This document shows, in pieces, positions 26,458-34,129 of a stretch of 35,305 nucleotides of DNA. The notes beneath the pieces are model-generated. The model was not told where the DNA came from and did not search any database. It saw only the letters and a program-made list of their open reading frames with translations. The position numbers were made by a program, and so were the translations under genes. This stretch comes from Cereibacter johrii (GTDB taxonomy: Bacteria; Pseudomonadota; Alphaproteobacteria; Rhodobacterales; Rhodobacteraceae), in assembly GCF_001720585.1 (NCBI RefSeq), contig NZ_MABH01000233.1, forward strand, positions 1 through 35,305, in the 5' to 3' direction. Numbering within the stretch: the first letter of the stretch is position 1; the number at the start of each line of letters is the position of its first letter.

Positions 26458-27234
26458 TCAGGGCGTGAGACGGCGCAGGAGTTCCGCATGCACGCCCGGA
26501 GCGGCGGCGATCACGCCGGGGGTCTGCGGAGGGCTGCCGTTGAAAGTCAGCGGCTGGCCGAAGCGGTCGGAGACGGCGGCTCCTGCCCGCGCGGCGATCA
26601 GGCTGCCCGCGGCAATATCCCATTCCCACGCCTGACCCAGCATGAGCATCCCGTCATGCCGCCCTTCGGCGACGAGGCAGAGCCGGAAGGCGAGCGACGC
26701 GCGGAAGCTGCGCTTCACCTCCGGCACGCCTCCGGGCCAGTGGCTTTCCCCGAGCGTATGGCGAGAGGCGAGCAAGGTGGCGCCCTGGCTCTCGGCGCGC
26801 CGACTGGCGGCGATGGCCTGCCCGTCGCGCAGCGCAGGCGCGCTCTCGCCCGCGGTATAGAGCCGGTCGAGCGCCGGCAGATAGACCGCCGCGGCCACGA
26901 TCCGCCCGGCAAAGGCCACGGCGAGCGAGACCGAGAACGTGTCCTCGCCCGCCATGAAGGCGCGCGTGCCGTCGATCGGATCCACGATGAAGACGCGCTC
27001 GGCCCCCTGCCGCGCCCCGCTGTCGGCGCTCTCCTCAGAGAGCCAGCCGTAATCGGGCCGCGCCGAGCGGAGCCTCTGCTCGAGCAGCAGGTTCACCGCG
27101 AGGTCGGCCTCGGTCACCGGCCCCGCATTCCCGTCCTTCTCCCAGGCGCGGGGCGCATTCTTCCAGTAGCGGAGCGCGACCGGCCCCGCGGCCCGCGCGG
27201 CCTCGCTCAGCAGCGCGAGGTCACGCGCCGGCAA
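26458..27234 (-). CDS. Inositol monophosphatase / CysQ-family phosphatase
   Basis: This metal-dependent phosphatase of the IMPase fold has 258 residues and probably acts on 3'(2'),5'-bisphosphate nucleotides or inositol-1-phosphate. The metal-site motifs are EES (WLSEESADSG), DPIDGTRAFMAG and WDIAAG, all intact. The Lys-Asp-Gly stretch KDGNAGPVTEADLAV is the family N-terminal motif. I favour a TTG start at 27234, because GGAGGG lies eight bases upstream inside the 3' end of pmbA, giving a 14-base overlap. An ATG at 27291 would add 19 residues of atypical sequence. Translational coupling to pmbA is likely, a pairing common in Rhodobacteraceae. Confidence 0.88.
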   Translation of the reverse strand: MPARDLALLSEAARAAGPVALRYWKNAPRAWEKDGNAGPVTEADLAVNLLLEQRLRSARPDYGWLSEESADSGARQGAERVFIVDPIDGTRAFMAGEDTFSVSLAVAFAGRIVAAAVYLPALDRLYTAGESAPALRDGQAIAASRRAESQGATLLASRHTLGESHWPGGVPEVKRSFRASLAFRLCLVAEGRHDGMLMLGQAWEWDIAAGSLIAARAGAAVSDRFGQPLTFNGSPPQTPGVIAAAPGVHAELLRRLTP

Positions 27235-28564
27235 TCGTGAGACCCTCCACGAGCAGGCTCGGCACCCGGTTGGACAGGTGCGGCCGCGCATCGTTCGCGG
27301 GCACGATGGTCCGCAGCATGTCGCGCAGATTGCCCGCGATGGTGCATTCGTTCACCGGCCCCACGATCTCGCCGCGCTCGACCCAGAAGCCCGACGCGCC
27401 GCGCGAATAGTCGCCCGTGTTGCCGTTGATCGACGAGCCCATGAGCGAGGTCACGAGAAGGCCCGTCCCCATCTGCGCCAGAAGCTCGGCCCGCGTGACC
27501 GTGCCGGGCGTAAGCTCGGTGTTCGAGACCGAGGGCGAGGGCGGCTGCGAGGTCGAGCGCGCGGCATTGGCCGTGCTCGCCATCTTCAGCTTGCGCCCGG
27601 TGGCGAGGTCGAGCGTCCAGCCGGTCAGGAACCCGTTCTCGACGATGGCCCGGCGGCGCGTGGGCAGCCCCTCGCCATCGAAGGGGCGCGACGAGCCGGT
27701 GCGCGGCCGCAGCGGGTCCTCGATGAAGGACAGATGCGCCGGCAGCACCTGCTGTCCCAGCGCGTCGCGCAGCCACGAGCCGCCGCGGGCAATGGTGGCG
27801 CCGTTGACAGCTGACAACAGGTGGCTCATCAGCGAGGCCGCGATGCGCTCGTCATAGAGCACCGGGAAGCTGCCTGTGGGCGGCTTGCGCGAGCCCACGC
27901 GGGCCATGGCGCGTTCGGCGGCCAAGCGGCCCACCTCGGTGGCCGCCGGCAGGTCCGCGCCGAAGATGCGGGTCTCGGCCGCCCAGTCGCGCTCCATCTG
28001 CGTGCCCGAGCCGGTGAAGGCCACGGCCGAGATCGAGCGCGAGCTGCGCGCATAGCCGCCGGAAAAGCCGTTGCTGGCCGCCAGATGCATCTCGCGGCGC
28101 GACCAGGCGCCGCCCGCCTCGACCTGAAAGATGCCGGCCGTCTCGAGCGCCGCGGCCTCGGCCGCGCGGGCATCCTCCTCCAGGGCCGCAGGCGAAGGCT
28201 CGTCGGACGGATCGACCAGTTCGAGCGCCGCCAGATCCCATCCGCGCGCGATCTCGGCGGAGTCCGCGAGGCCCGCACAGGGATCGTCGGGCGCTTCCCG
28301 CGCCATGGCGACCGCGCGCTCGGCCATGGCCGAGAGGGTGGCCTCGGAGATGTCGGAGGCCGAGACGCAGGCCTGCCTGCCGCCGAGGAGCACGCGCAGG
28401 CCCACCTCGACGCTCTCGGCCCGCTCGGCCTGCTCCAGCGCGCGCTCGCGGATGTCGATGGAGAGCGACGTGCCGCGCACCGCGATCGCATCGGCGGCCT
28501 CTGCTCCGGCGCTGCGGGCGACCTGCAGCAGCCGGTCGGTCAGGCGGTCGAGCGGTTGGGTCAT
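27221..28564 (-). CDS. pmbA: PmbA/TldE-type metalloprotease-family protein
   Basis: This 447-residue protein belongs to the TldD/PmbA family, whose E. coli pair (TldD with TldE/PmbA) processes modified peptides and takes part in antitoxin and microcin maturation. It matches PmbA rather than TldD: it has no HExxxH metal motif, and it shows SRRSISAVAFTGSGTQMERD-like residues, GDYSRGASGFWVERGEI and NLRDMLRTIVPAND near the C-terminus. I chose the ATG at 28564 (MTQPLDRLTDRLL), which has an AGAGGAG ribosome site; 18 further codons upstream are open but unlikely. No tldD is in the window. It is followed by the CysQ-like gene with an overlap. Confidence 0.92.
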   Translation of the reverse strand: MTQPLDRLTDRLLQVARSAGAEAADAIAVRGTSLSIDIRERALEQAERAESVEVGLRVLLGGRQACVSASDISEATLSAMAERAVAMAREAPDDPCAGLADSAEIARGWDLAALELVDPSDEPSPAALEEDARAAEAAALETAGIFQVEAGGAWSRREMHLAASNGFSGGYARSSRSISAVAFTGSGTQMERDWAAETRIFGADLPAATEVGRLAAERAMARVGSRKPPTGSFPVLYDERIAASLMSHLLSAVNGATIARGGSWLRDALGQQVLPAHLSFIEDPLRPRTGSSRPFDGEGLPTRRRAIVENGFLTGWTLDLATGRKLKMASTANAARSTSQPPSPSVSNTELTPGTVTRAELLAQMGTGLLVTSLMGSSINGNTGDYSRGASGFWVERGEIVGPVNECTIAGNLRDMLRTIVPANDARPHLSNRVPSLLVEGLTIAGA

Positions 28565-28912
28565 GGCTGGCTCCTCTGGGTTCCGTCCCGAGGTAATCGG
28601 GCACGCCCGTCGTGACAAGCGCCGGAGCCACAGGAACCGACGTTCCGTCGGGACGAAGCCGCGCCGATGGGACAGCGCGCGGCCTGCCTGATGGGAAGGC
28701 GACGGGCCTGCCGGATGGAAAGGCGCGCGGCCTGCCCGATGGGAAGGCGCACGGCCTGCCCGATGGGAAGGGGCGCAGGCTGCCTGATCGGACGGCGCGC
28801 GTGGCCTGCCCGATGGGACGGCGCGTGGAGGAGGGAGAGGCGCGCCTTGGCGTGGGGCCGCGATCCTTGGGGGAAGGCAGGCTGCCCCCGCCGCAGGGCG
28901 GGGGCGCCGAGG
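28565..28912. other. Intergenic region between pmbA and the DUF2125 gene, with tandem repeats
   Basis: This 348-base stretch contains no supported gene. It holds the pmbA leader, an inverted repeat CCGACG-TTC-CGTCGG (28637-28651) and the seven-unit tandem repeat at 28659-28828. The repeats are open in several frames because the unit is mostly 24 bases, which creates artificial repetitive open frames on both strands. Confidence 0.7.
28659..28828. repeat. Imperfect tandem repeat, seven units of 24-25 bp
   Basis: Units start at 28659, 28683, 28707, 28731, 28755, 28780 and 28805; two are 25 bases and five are 24. The core is CTGCCCGATGGGAAGGCG. Units 3 to 5 are closest to each other, and the outer ones have diverged. 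In the plus frame the array would encode a repeated GLPDGKA-type octapeptide, but the 25-base units break the frame and no ribosome site is seen, so I treat it as non-coding. It lies upstream of pmbA and downstream of the DUF2125 gene, both on the minus strand. Confidence 0.85.
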
Positions 28913-30442
28913 TTACTGGAGGCGCTGGCCGTTGGCGTAGAAGCCCTTGTCCTTGAACTCGAGCGTCGAGGTCAGCGTGTCCTCGCCCTCACCCGGACGG
29001 GCGAAGAGGCCGAGCATCATGCGCGCGGCCATCGCCTGATCCTGCGGCACGAGGCCGATGCCCACCAGCTTGTCGATGAGCGCGTTGCCGCCCACCAGCT
29101 TCAGGTCGATCTGTCCCGTGGGCGCGGGCATACCGCCGAAGGTGGTCGTGTCGGCGTTGTCGAAGGTGAGGCTGCCGTCGCCGGTCAGATCGGCGCCCGC
29201 GATCGAGAGCTGAAGCTGATCGAGATCGAGCGCCTCGATCTGGCCCGGAGCCTTCTCGCCCAGCGTCTCGACCTGCTTGGGATCGAGCAGGTCGATGTCG
29301 AGCCGCGCCTTGCCCTTGGCATCGAGCACCAGCGTCGCCGGATCCCGCGGCAGCTGCGCCTCGGGGTCGAACATGGCCCAGATCTCGTCCGAGACCTTCA
29401 GGTTGACGAGCCGGGTGAGCAGGCGGAAGTCCTGCGGCTCCTCGGAGGTCGTGACCGGCGTGAGCAGCTGGAAGGCGGCCTCGGCATAGCTCATGTTGAA
29501 CTGCGGGAACGGGATCTGGCTGCCGCTGAGGGTGAGGCTCACGTTCTTGGTCCCGCCGCCGTAGGAGAGGCTGTCGCCGCTCATCGACACGTCGAGATTG
29601 CCCCCGGCGGCGCTGGCCGACCCCTTGCCCTTGTCGGTCGCATCGGCAAAGTCGAACTCGAGCGTGGCCGGGCCATAGGTGAAGCTGCCGGTCGAGGCCG
29701 CCCCCGCCTGCAGCGCCGCCGCCATGTCCGCCATGCCGAGCGTGCCCACCATCTTGCCGCTGGACGTGCCCTTGAGGTCGGTGGCGCTGGCGCGGACATT
29801 GACCTTGCCCTTCGTCTCGGGGTCGGTCATCGCGAAGGTCATCTCGGCCACCGCGGCCGTGAAGTCGTTCGTGATGGAGCGCGTGTCGGTGCCCTCGGTG
29901 CGGTAGGTGCCGGCCACGTCGCTCATCGTCATCTCGGCGGTGAGGTTCATCTCGCGGGCCGAGACGCCATCCACCCCGGTGACGGCGATGGTGGTCGAGG
30001 GCGCGTCGAAGGCGAGCGTGGTGGCCAGATCGTCGCCGCCCGCGACCATCACCATGCCGGGCTGGCGCAGGGCCAGCGCGAGCTCGGTCGGCTCGGGAGC
30101 GGGATTTTCGGCATCGGGCTCGTTCGGGATCGTCATCTCGACGGGAAATTCCGGCGACATGGTGATCTCCACCGTGCCGTCGCCGCGCTGCGTCAGGTTC
30201 ACCTCGGGGATCGTGCCCTCGACCACGGTGCCGTCCTGCGCGAAATGCATCCGCACGTCCTGCAGCTTCAGCGTGTCGCCCGTCCGGCTCTGGTTCGCGG
30301 CGGTCAGGGTCTGGCCGTAGGTGGCGCCGAGCTCCTGCCAGCTCTGCCACACCTGCTCGGGCGTCACATCGGCCATGGCCGATCCCGCCGCCACCAGCGT
30401 CGCCAGAGCGGTGGTGCCTGCCAGTGTGCTGAAATACGTCAT
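28913..30442 (-). CDS. DUF2125 family exported protein
   Basis: This is a 509-residue exported protein of the alphaproteobacterial DUF2125 type; its function is unknown. The start MTYFSTLAGTTALATLVAAG, then SAMA, is a Sec signal peptide (cleavage near residue 24, before DVTPEQVWQSWQ). The body is a long chain of beta-rich segments with alternating Thr/Ser and charged residues, such as GTVEITMSPEFPVEMTIPNE and KVNVRASATDLKGTSSGKMV. It ends STLEFKDKGFYANGQRLQ, a typical ending for this family. I chose the ATG at 30442 for its GGAAGG site. It is divergent from the SDR at 30566. Confidence 0.85.
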   Translation of the reverse strand: MTYFSTLAGTTALATLVAAGSAMADVTPEQVWQSWQELGATYGQTLTAANQSRTGDTLKLQDVRMHFAQDGTVVEGTIPEVNLTQRGDGTVEITMSPEFPVEMTIPNEPDAENPAPEPTELALALRQPGMVMVAGGDDLATTLAFDAPSTTIAVTGVDGVSAREMNLTAEMTMSDVAGTYRTEGTDTRSITNDFTAAVAEMTFAMTDPETKGKVNVRASATDLKGTSSGKMVGTLGMADMAAALQAGAASTGSFTYGPATLEFDFADATDKGKGSASAAGGNLDVSMSGDSLSYGGGTKNVSLTLSGSQIPFPQFNMSYAEAAFQLLTPVTTSEEPQDFRLLTRLVNLKVSDEIWAMFDPEAQLPRDPATLVLDAKGKARLDIDLLDPKQVETLGEKAPGQIEALDLDQLQLSIAGADLTGDGSLTFDNADTTTFGGMPAPTGQIDLKLVGGNALIDKLVGIGLVPQDQAMAARMMLGLFARPGEGEDTLTSTLEFKDKGFYANGQRLQ

Positions 30443-30565
30443 ATGCCTTCCCCAACGCGGATAATCGGCCCACATTCTTCCGTGGGTTCTGGAGGGTCAA
30501 GCCTTTCCGTCGAATGCAAGGATCGGCTAACACGTTTGTCAGAAGGCCAGGGAAGGAGCGGCGCA

Positions 30566-31318
30566 ATGGGCAACATGCAGGGCAAGGTCGTGGCGGTCAC
30601 CGGGGCCAGCCGCGGGATCGGAGCGGCGGCGGTGCGTGTCTTTGCGGCGGCGGGCGCGCGCGTCGCGCTCCTCTCCCGCAGCGGGCCCGAGATCGAGGCG
30701 CTGGCGGCCGAGGCGGGGCAGGGCGCCTTCGCCCTGACCTGCGACGTGGCCGACCGGGCCTCGGTGCAGACGGCGATCGACCGGGTGGTCGAGACGGCGG
30801 GCCGGATCGACGTGCTCATCAACAACGCGGGCGTGATCGAGCCCATCGCGCGGCTGGCGGATGTCGATCCCGATGCCTGGGATCGCGCCATCGACGTGAA
30901 CCTCAAGGGCGTCTTCCACGGGATCCGCGCGGCCGTGCCGCACATGCGCGGAAAGGGCGGCACCATCATCACCGTCAGCTCGGGCGCTGCGCAGAATGCG
31001 CTCGAGGGCTGGAGCGCCTATTGCAGCTCGAAGGCGGGCGCGGCCATGCTGACCCGCTGCGCCCATCTCGAGGAGGCGGTCCACCGCATCCGCATCCTGG
31101 GCCTCTCGCCCGGGACGGTCGCGACCGGGATGCAGGACAAGATCCGCGAGAGCGGCATCAACCCGGTGAGCCGGCTCGATCCGTCGGTCCATATTCCGGC
31201 CGACTGGCCGGCGAAGGCGCTCCTGTGGATGTGCGGCCCGGGCGCGGACAAGTGGCTCGGGCAGGAGATCTCGCTGCGCGACGAGGCGATCCGCCGGGCG
31301 GTGGGGCTCGGCGCATGA
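30566..31318 (+). CDS. Short-chain dehydrogenase/reductase
   Basis: This is a 250-residue classical SDR. The cofactor loop is TGASRGIG (12-19), with NNAG (87-90), Asn112, and the catalytic Ser138/139, Tyr152 and Lys156 (YCSSK). Arg38 after the second strand (LLSRSG) suggests NADP preference. The region after the active site, SPGTVATGMQDKIRESGINP, is ordinary. The ATG at 30566 has GGAAGGAG eight bases upstream; the long open frame before it runs through the DUF2125 gene antisense and is not coding. It overlaps the crotonase-like gene by four bases, so the two probably act together, perhaps on acyl-CoA or a related keto compound. The substrate is unknown. Confidence 0.92.
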   Translation: MGNMQGKVVAVTGASRGIGAAAVRVFAAAGARVALLSRSGPEIEALAAEAGQGAFALTCDVADRASVQTAIDRVVETAGRIDVLINNAGVIEPIARLADVDPDAWDRAIDVNLKGVFHGIRAAVPHMRGKGGTIITVSSGAAQNALEGWSAYCSSKAGAAMLTRCAHLEEAVHRIRILGLSPGTVATGMQDKIRESGINPVSRLDPSVHIPADWPAKALLWMCGPGADKWLGQEISLRDEAIRRAVGLGA

Positions 31319-31935
31319 TCCGCGTCGCGGAGGCGGAGGGGCTTCGGACCCTGACGCTCGACCGGCCGGACAAGGCCAATGCGCTGACGAAGGCCATGCT
31401 GCTCGAGATCGAGGCGGCCGTGGCGCAGGCCGCGGCCGAGGGCGTGCGGGCCCTTGTGCTGACCGGGGCGGGGCGCGTCTTCTCGGCCGGGGCCGATCTC
31501 GACGAGGCGCGGGCGGGGCTTGCCGTCGACCCGGTGTGGGAGCGCGTGTCGGCGGCGGTGGCGGCGCTGCCCTGCCTGACCGTGGCCGCGCTGAATGGCA
31601 CGCTGGCGGGCGGGGCCATGGGGATGGCGCTCGCCTGCGATCTGAGGATCGCCGTGCCGGGGACGAAGCTCTTCTATCCGGTGATGAAGCTCGGCTTCCG
31701 GCCGCAGCCCTCGGACGTGCGGCGGCTGAAGGCGCTGGCGGGGCCTGCGCGGGCCAAGATGATCCTGATGGGCGGCGTGAAGGCCTCGGCCGAGGAGGCG
31801 CTGGCCTGGGGCCTCCTCGACCGGATCGTGCCGCCCGAGGCGCTTCTGGCCGAGGCCGCGGCGCTTGCGGCCGATGCGCTCGGCGCGAAGGATGGCCATG
31901 GCGCGGCCATCAAGGCGATGATCGCCGAGGCCTGA
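31315..31935 (+). CDS. Crotonase-fold (enoyl-CoA hydratase-like) protein lacking both catalytic glutamates
   Basis: This is a 206-residue crotonase-superfamily protein, shorter than the usual 255-260. The N-terminal LTLDRPDKANALTKAML and the CoA/oxyanion motif GRVFSAGADL (53-62) are intact, as is GG at 99-100. Aligning ACDLRIA with the MCDIIYA stretch of rat mitochondrial enoyl-CoA hydratase puts Gly103 where Glu144 should be and Val123 where Glu164 should be. It is therefore unlikely to hydrate enoyl-CoA; isomerase, hydrolase or binding roles are possible. It overlaps the SDR gene (ATGA). A short GC hairpin covers its stop codon. Confidence 0.88.
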   Translation: MIRVAEAEGLRTLTLDRPDKANALTKAMLLEIEAAVAQAAAEGVRALVLTGAGRVFSAGADLDEARAGLAVDPVWERVSAAVAALPCLTVAALNGTLAGGAMGMALACDLRIAVPGTKLFYPVMKLGFRPQPSDVRRLKALAGPARAKMILMGGVKASAEEALAWGLLDRIVPPEALLAEAAALAADALGAKDGHGAAIKAMIAEA

Positions 31936-31950
31936 GGCGGGCGCCTCAGG
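31931..31950 (+). terminator. Weak terminator-like hairpin at the end of the crotonase gene
   Basis: CCTGAGGC (31931-31938) pairs with GCCTCAGG (31943-31950) across a four-base loop, followed by GCTTT. The stem includes the stop codon. The T run is short, so termination is uncertain. Confidence 0.4.
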
Positions 31951-32000
31951 GCTTTCGCGGGCGGCTCCTTTCGCTGTCGGCGCATCCCTGCGAATGTCGA

Positions 32001-32028
32001 ACGCCTACCGACTTGCGTCGGTAGGCGT
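32001..32028 (-). terminator. Perfect 12-bp hairpin between convergent echA-like gene and dctM
   Basis: ACGCCTACCGAC (32001-32012) and GTCGGTAGGCGT (32017-32028) form a perfect stem. Read on the minus strand the loop is GCAA, a stable GNRA tetraloop; on the plus strand it is TTGC. It lies 45 bases after the dctM stop. There is no T run on either side, so it may be a factor-assisted terminator or an mRNA 3'-end stabiliser for dctPQM. Confidence 0.55.
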
Positions 32029-32073
32029 GGGGTCCCGGAAGGCGCCGGCAGAGGCCGGGCGGCCCTTTCGATG

Positions 32074-33399
32074 TCAGCGCATGCCCAGCAGATGCGGCAG
32101 GAAGAGCGAGATCTGCGGGACGTAGGTCACGAGCACGAGGAAGGCCAGCATGGTGAGGAGCCACGGCCAGACCGCGATGGTAAGCTCGGTGATGCCCATC
32201 TTGGTGATGCCCGAGGCCACATAGAGGTTCAGCCCCACGGGCGGGTGGCACATGCCGACCTCCATGTTCACGATGATCATGATCCCGAAATGCACCGGGT
32301 CGATCCCGAGCCGCACGGCGACCGGGAACAGGATCGGCGCCATGATGAGCACGATGGAGGAAGGCTCCATGAAGTTGCCGGCCATCAGCAGGATGATGTT
32401 CACCGCGATCAGGAACATCCACCAGGTCAGGCCCGAATCCACCATCCACTGGCCGAGCGCCTGCGGGATGTTCTCGTGCGTGAGCAGGAAGCTGAACAGC
32501 ACCGCATTGGTGATGATGTAGAGCAGCATCGCCGACATGTTGGCCGAGGCGAGCAGCACCCGCGGCACGTCCCTGAGCCCCATGTCCTTGTAGACGAAGA
32601 CCGCGATCACGAAGGCATAGACGGCGCTCATGGCGGCGGCTTCGGTGGGGGTGAAGGTGCCGGTGTAGATGCCGCCCATCACGATCACGATGAGCAGGAG
32701 GCCCCAGATCGCCTGGCGGAAGGCCTGCCAGCGCTCGCGCCAGCTGGCTTTCGGCAGGCGGGGATAGTCGTTCTTCCAGGCCCGATACCAGGTGGTGAGC
32801 GCGAGCGCCCCCGCCAGCATGATCCCCGGGATCACGCCCGCGATGAACATCTCGCCCACCGAGGCCGCATCGACGATGGTGCCGTCGGGCCCCTCGACCA
32901 TCATCCCCGAGGTGGCCACGCAATACATCACCATCACGATGGACGGCGGGATCAGGATGCCGAGCGCGCCGCTCGTGGTGATGACGCCCGCGCCGAAGCG
33001 GGTGGGGAAGCCCTGCGCCACCATGGCGGGCAGGATGACCGAGCCGATGGCCACCACGGTCGCGGGCGAGGAGCCCGAGACGGCGGCGAAGAGGGCGCAG
33101 GCGAAGACGCCGCCGAGGCCCAGGCCCCCGTGCCAGTGGCCCACCATCGAGGTGGCGAAGGCGATCATCCGCCGCGCCACGCCGCCGTGGGTCAGGAAGT
33201 TCCCGGCGAGGATGAAGAACGGGATCGCCATGATCTCGAACTTCTCGATGCCGGTGAAGAGCTTCAGCGCCACCGTGTCGATCGGCACCGCCGTCATGGT
33301 GAAGAGGAAGGTCAGAACCGTGAGGCCGAGCGCGATCGAGATCGGCATTCCGGTCAGCATGAGGGCGATGAGACCGCCGAAGATGAGGGTTGCGTTCAT
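32074..33399 (-). CDS. dctM: C4-dicarboxylate TRAP transporter large permease
   Basis: This large membrane subunit of the TRAP system imports malate, succinate and fumarate, coupled to an ion gradient. The 441 residues are the standard DctM length, with about 12 hydrophobic helices. Family motifs include LTGMPISIALGLTVL at the start, AIPFFILAGNFLTHGGVARRMI, VSGSSPATVVAIGSVILPAM, GILIPPSIVMVMY and MEVGMCHPPVGLNLYVASGI. It follows dctQ with a one-base gap. It lacks the Gly/Pro tail and central extra block seen in the takM gene of the same window. The assignment to dicarboxylates rests on the linked dctP. Confidence 0.94.
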   Translation of the reverse strand: MNATLIFGGLIALMLTGMPISIALGLTVLTFLFTMTAVPIDTVALKLFTGIEKFEIMAIPFFILAGNFLTHGGVARRMIAFATSMVGHWHGGLGLGGVFACALFAAVSGSSPATVVAIGSVILPAMVAQGFPTRFGAGVITTSGALGILIPPSIVMVMYCVATSGMMVEGPDGTIVDAASVGEMFIAGVIPGIMLAGALALTTWYRAWKNDYPRLPKASWRERWQAFRQAIWGLLLIVIVMGGIYTGTFTPTEAAAMSAVYAFVIAVFVYKDMGLRDVPRVLLASANMSAMLLYIITNAVLFSFLLTHENIPQALGQWMVDSGLTWWMFLIAVNIILLMAGNFMEPSSIVLIMAPILFPVAVRLGIDPVHFGIMIIVNMEVGMCHPPVGLNLYVASGITKMGITELTIAVWPWLLTMLAFLVLVTYVPQISLFLPHLLGMR

Positions 33400-33400
33400 C

Positions 33401-34084
33401 TCATTCGTCCTTCGGCTTCTCGACGAGGTCGCGGGGGGTCAGCGGCGACTTGAGGAAGGTGCTGCCGAGCACGTCGATGCCCTCGTCCTCGGTGTCCACG
33501 CCCTCGACATGGCCGTGGTCGTGGTGGGGCAGCTCGCCCGTGCGGGCGAAGATCACCGCCACCTGCAGGAAGCGGAAGCACATCAGCGCCGAGCCGAGCG
33601 GGATCGCCAGATAGACGAGCCACATCGGCAGCTCGAGATCGGGCGAGATCGCGCTGGTCTGGGCCATGTGCCACACGAAATTGCCGCCGAGCGTCGCGAT
33701 GATCCCGGTGAAGAGCGCGCCCGCCCCGAGGCCCAGCAGGATGAAGAAGCCGCGCTTGCGCTCGTCGAGCTTGTTGATGAGCACGTCGATGCCGACATGG
33801 ATGCCGGTCCGCACCCCGTAGGCCGCGCCGAACTTCGCCATCCAGACGAACAGGATGATGCAGAGCTCCTGCGCCCAGACGAGGTTGAACTCGCGCAGGC
33901 CGAGATAGGCGCTGCGCATCATGGCCGAGAGCTCGGGCATGTCGTGGCCACGGAAGAAGGCCACGCCATCGGCCAGAAGGCCCAGCGAATAGCGTTGGAC
34001 GACCGAGACGAAGATCAGCCCTGTCGCCGCCGCGATGAGCGAGGCGATGAGCGTTTCCTCCAGCCGGTCGAGAAGGCGCATCAT
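33401..34084 (-). CDS. dctQ: C4-dicarboxylate TRAP transporter small membrane subunit
   Basis: This is the small four-helix subunit of the DctPQM system. The 227 residues include helices at about 10-32, 68-85, 103-122 and 145-165. The TRAP small-subunit block NLVWAQELCIILFVWMAKFG, followed by AAYGVRTGIHVGIDVL, is clear. The His-rich tail (PHHDHGHVEGVDTE) is cytoplasmic and unusual but not diagnostic. The start at 34084 has a ribosome site (GGAGG) close by. It lies between dctP (45-base gap) and dctM. Confidence 0.93.
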   Translation of the reverse strand: MMRLLDRLEETLIASLIAAATGLIFVSVVQRYSLGLLADGVAFFRGHDMPELSAMMRSAYLGLREFNLVWAQELCIILFVWMAKFGAAYGVRTGIHVGIDVLINKLDERKRGFFILLGLGAGALFTGIIATLGGNFVWHMAQTSAISPDLELPMWLVYLAIPLGSALMCFRFLQVAVIFARTGELPHHDHGHVEGVDTEDEGIDVLGSTFLKSPLTPRDLVEKPKDE

Positions 34085-34129
34085 GGCGGGCCTCCTGTGG
34101 CTAGGATGTTGCGGGAAAGGTCGGGTGGA

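Noticed and set aside
28659-28828. Tandem repeats considered as a CRISPR array
   Set aside because: Units are directly adjacent with no unique spacers, and no cas genes are nearby.
28667-30565. Upstream open extension of the SDR frame, starting in the tandem repeats
   Set aside because: It runs through the repeats and antisense to the DUF2125 gene. The SDR has a proper ATG and ribosome site at 30566.
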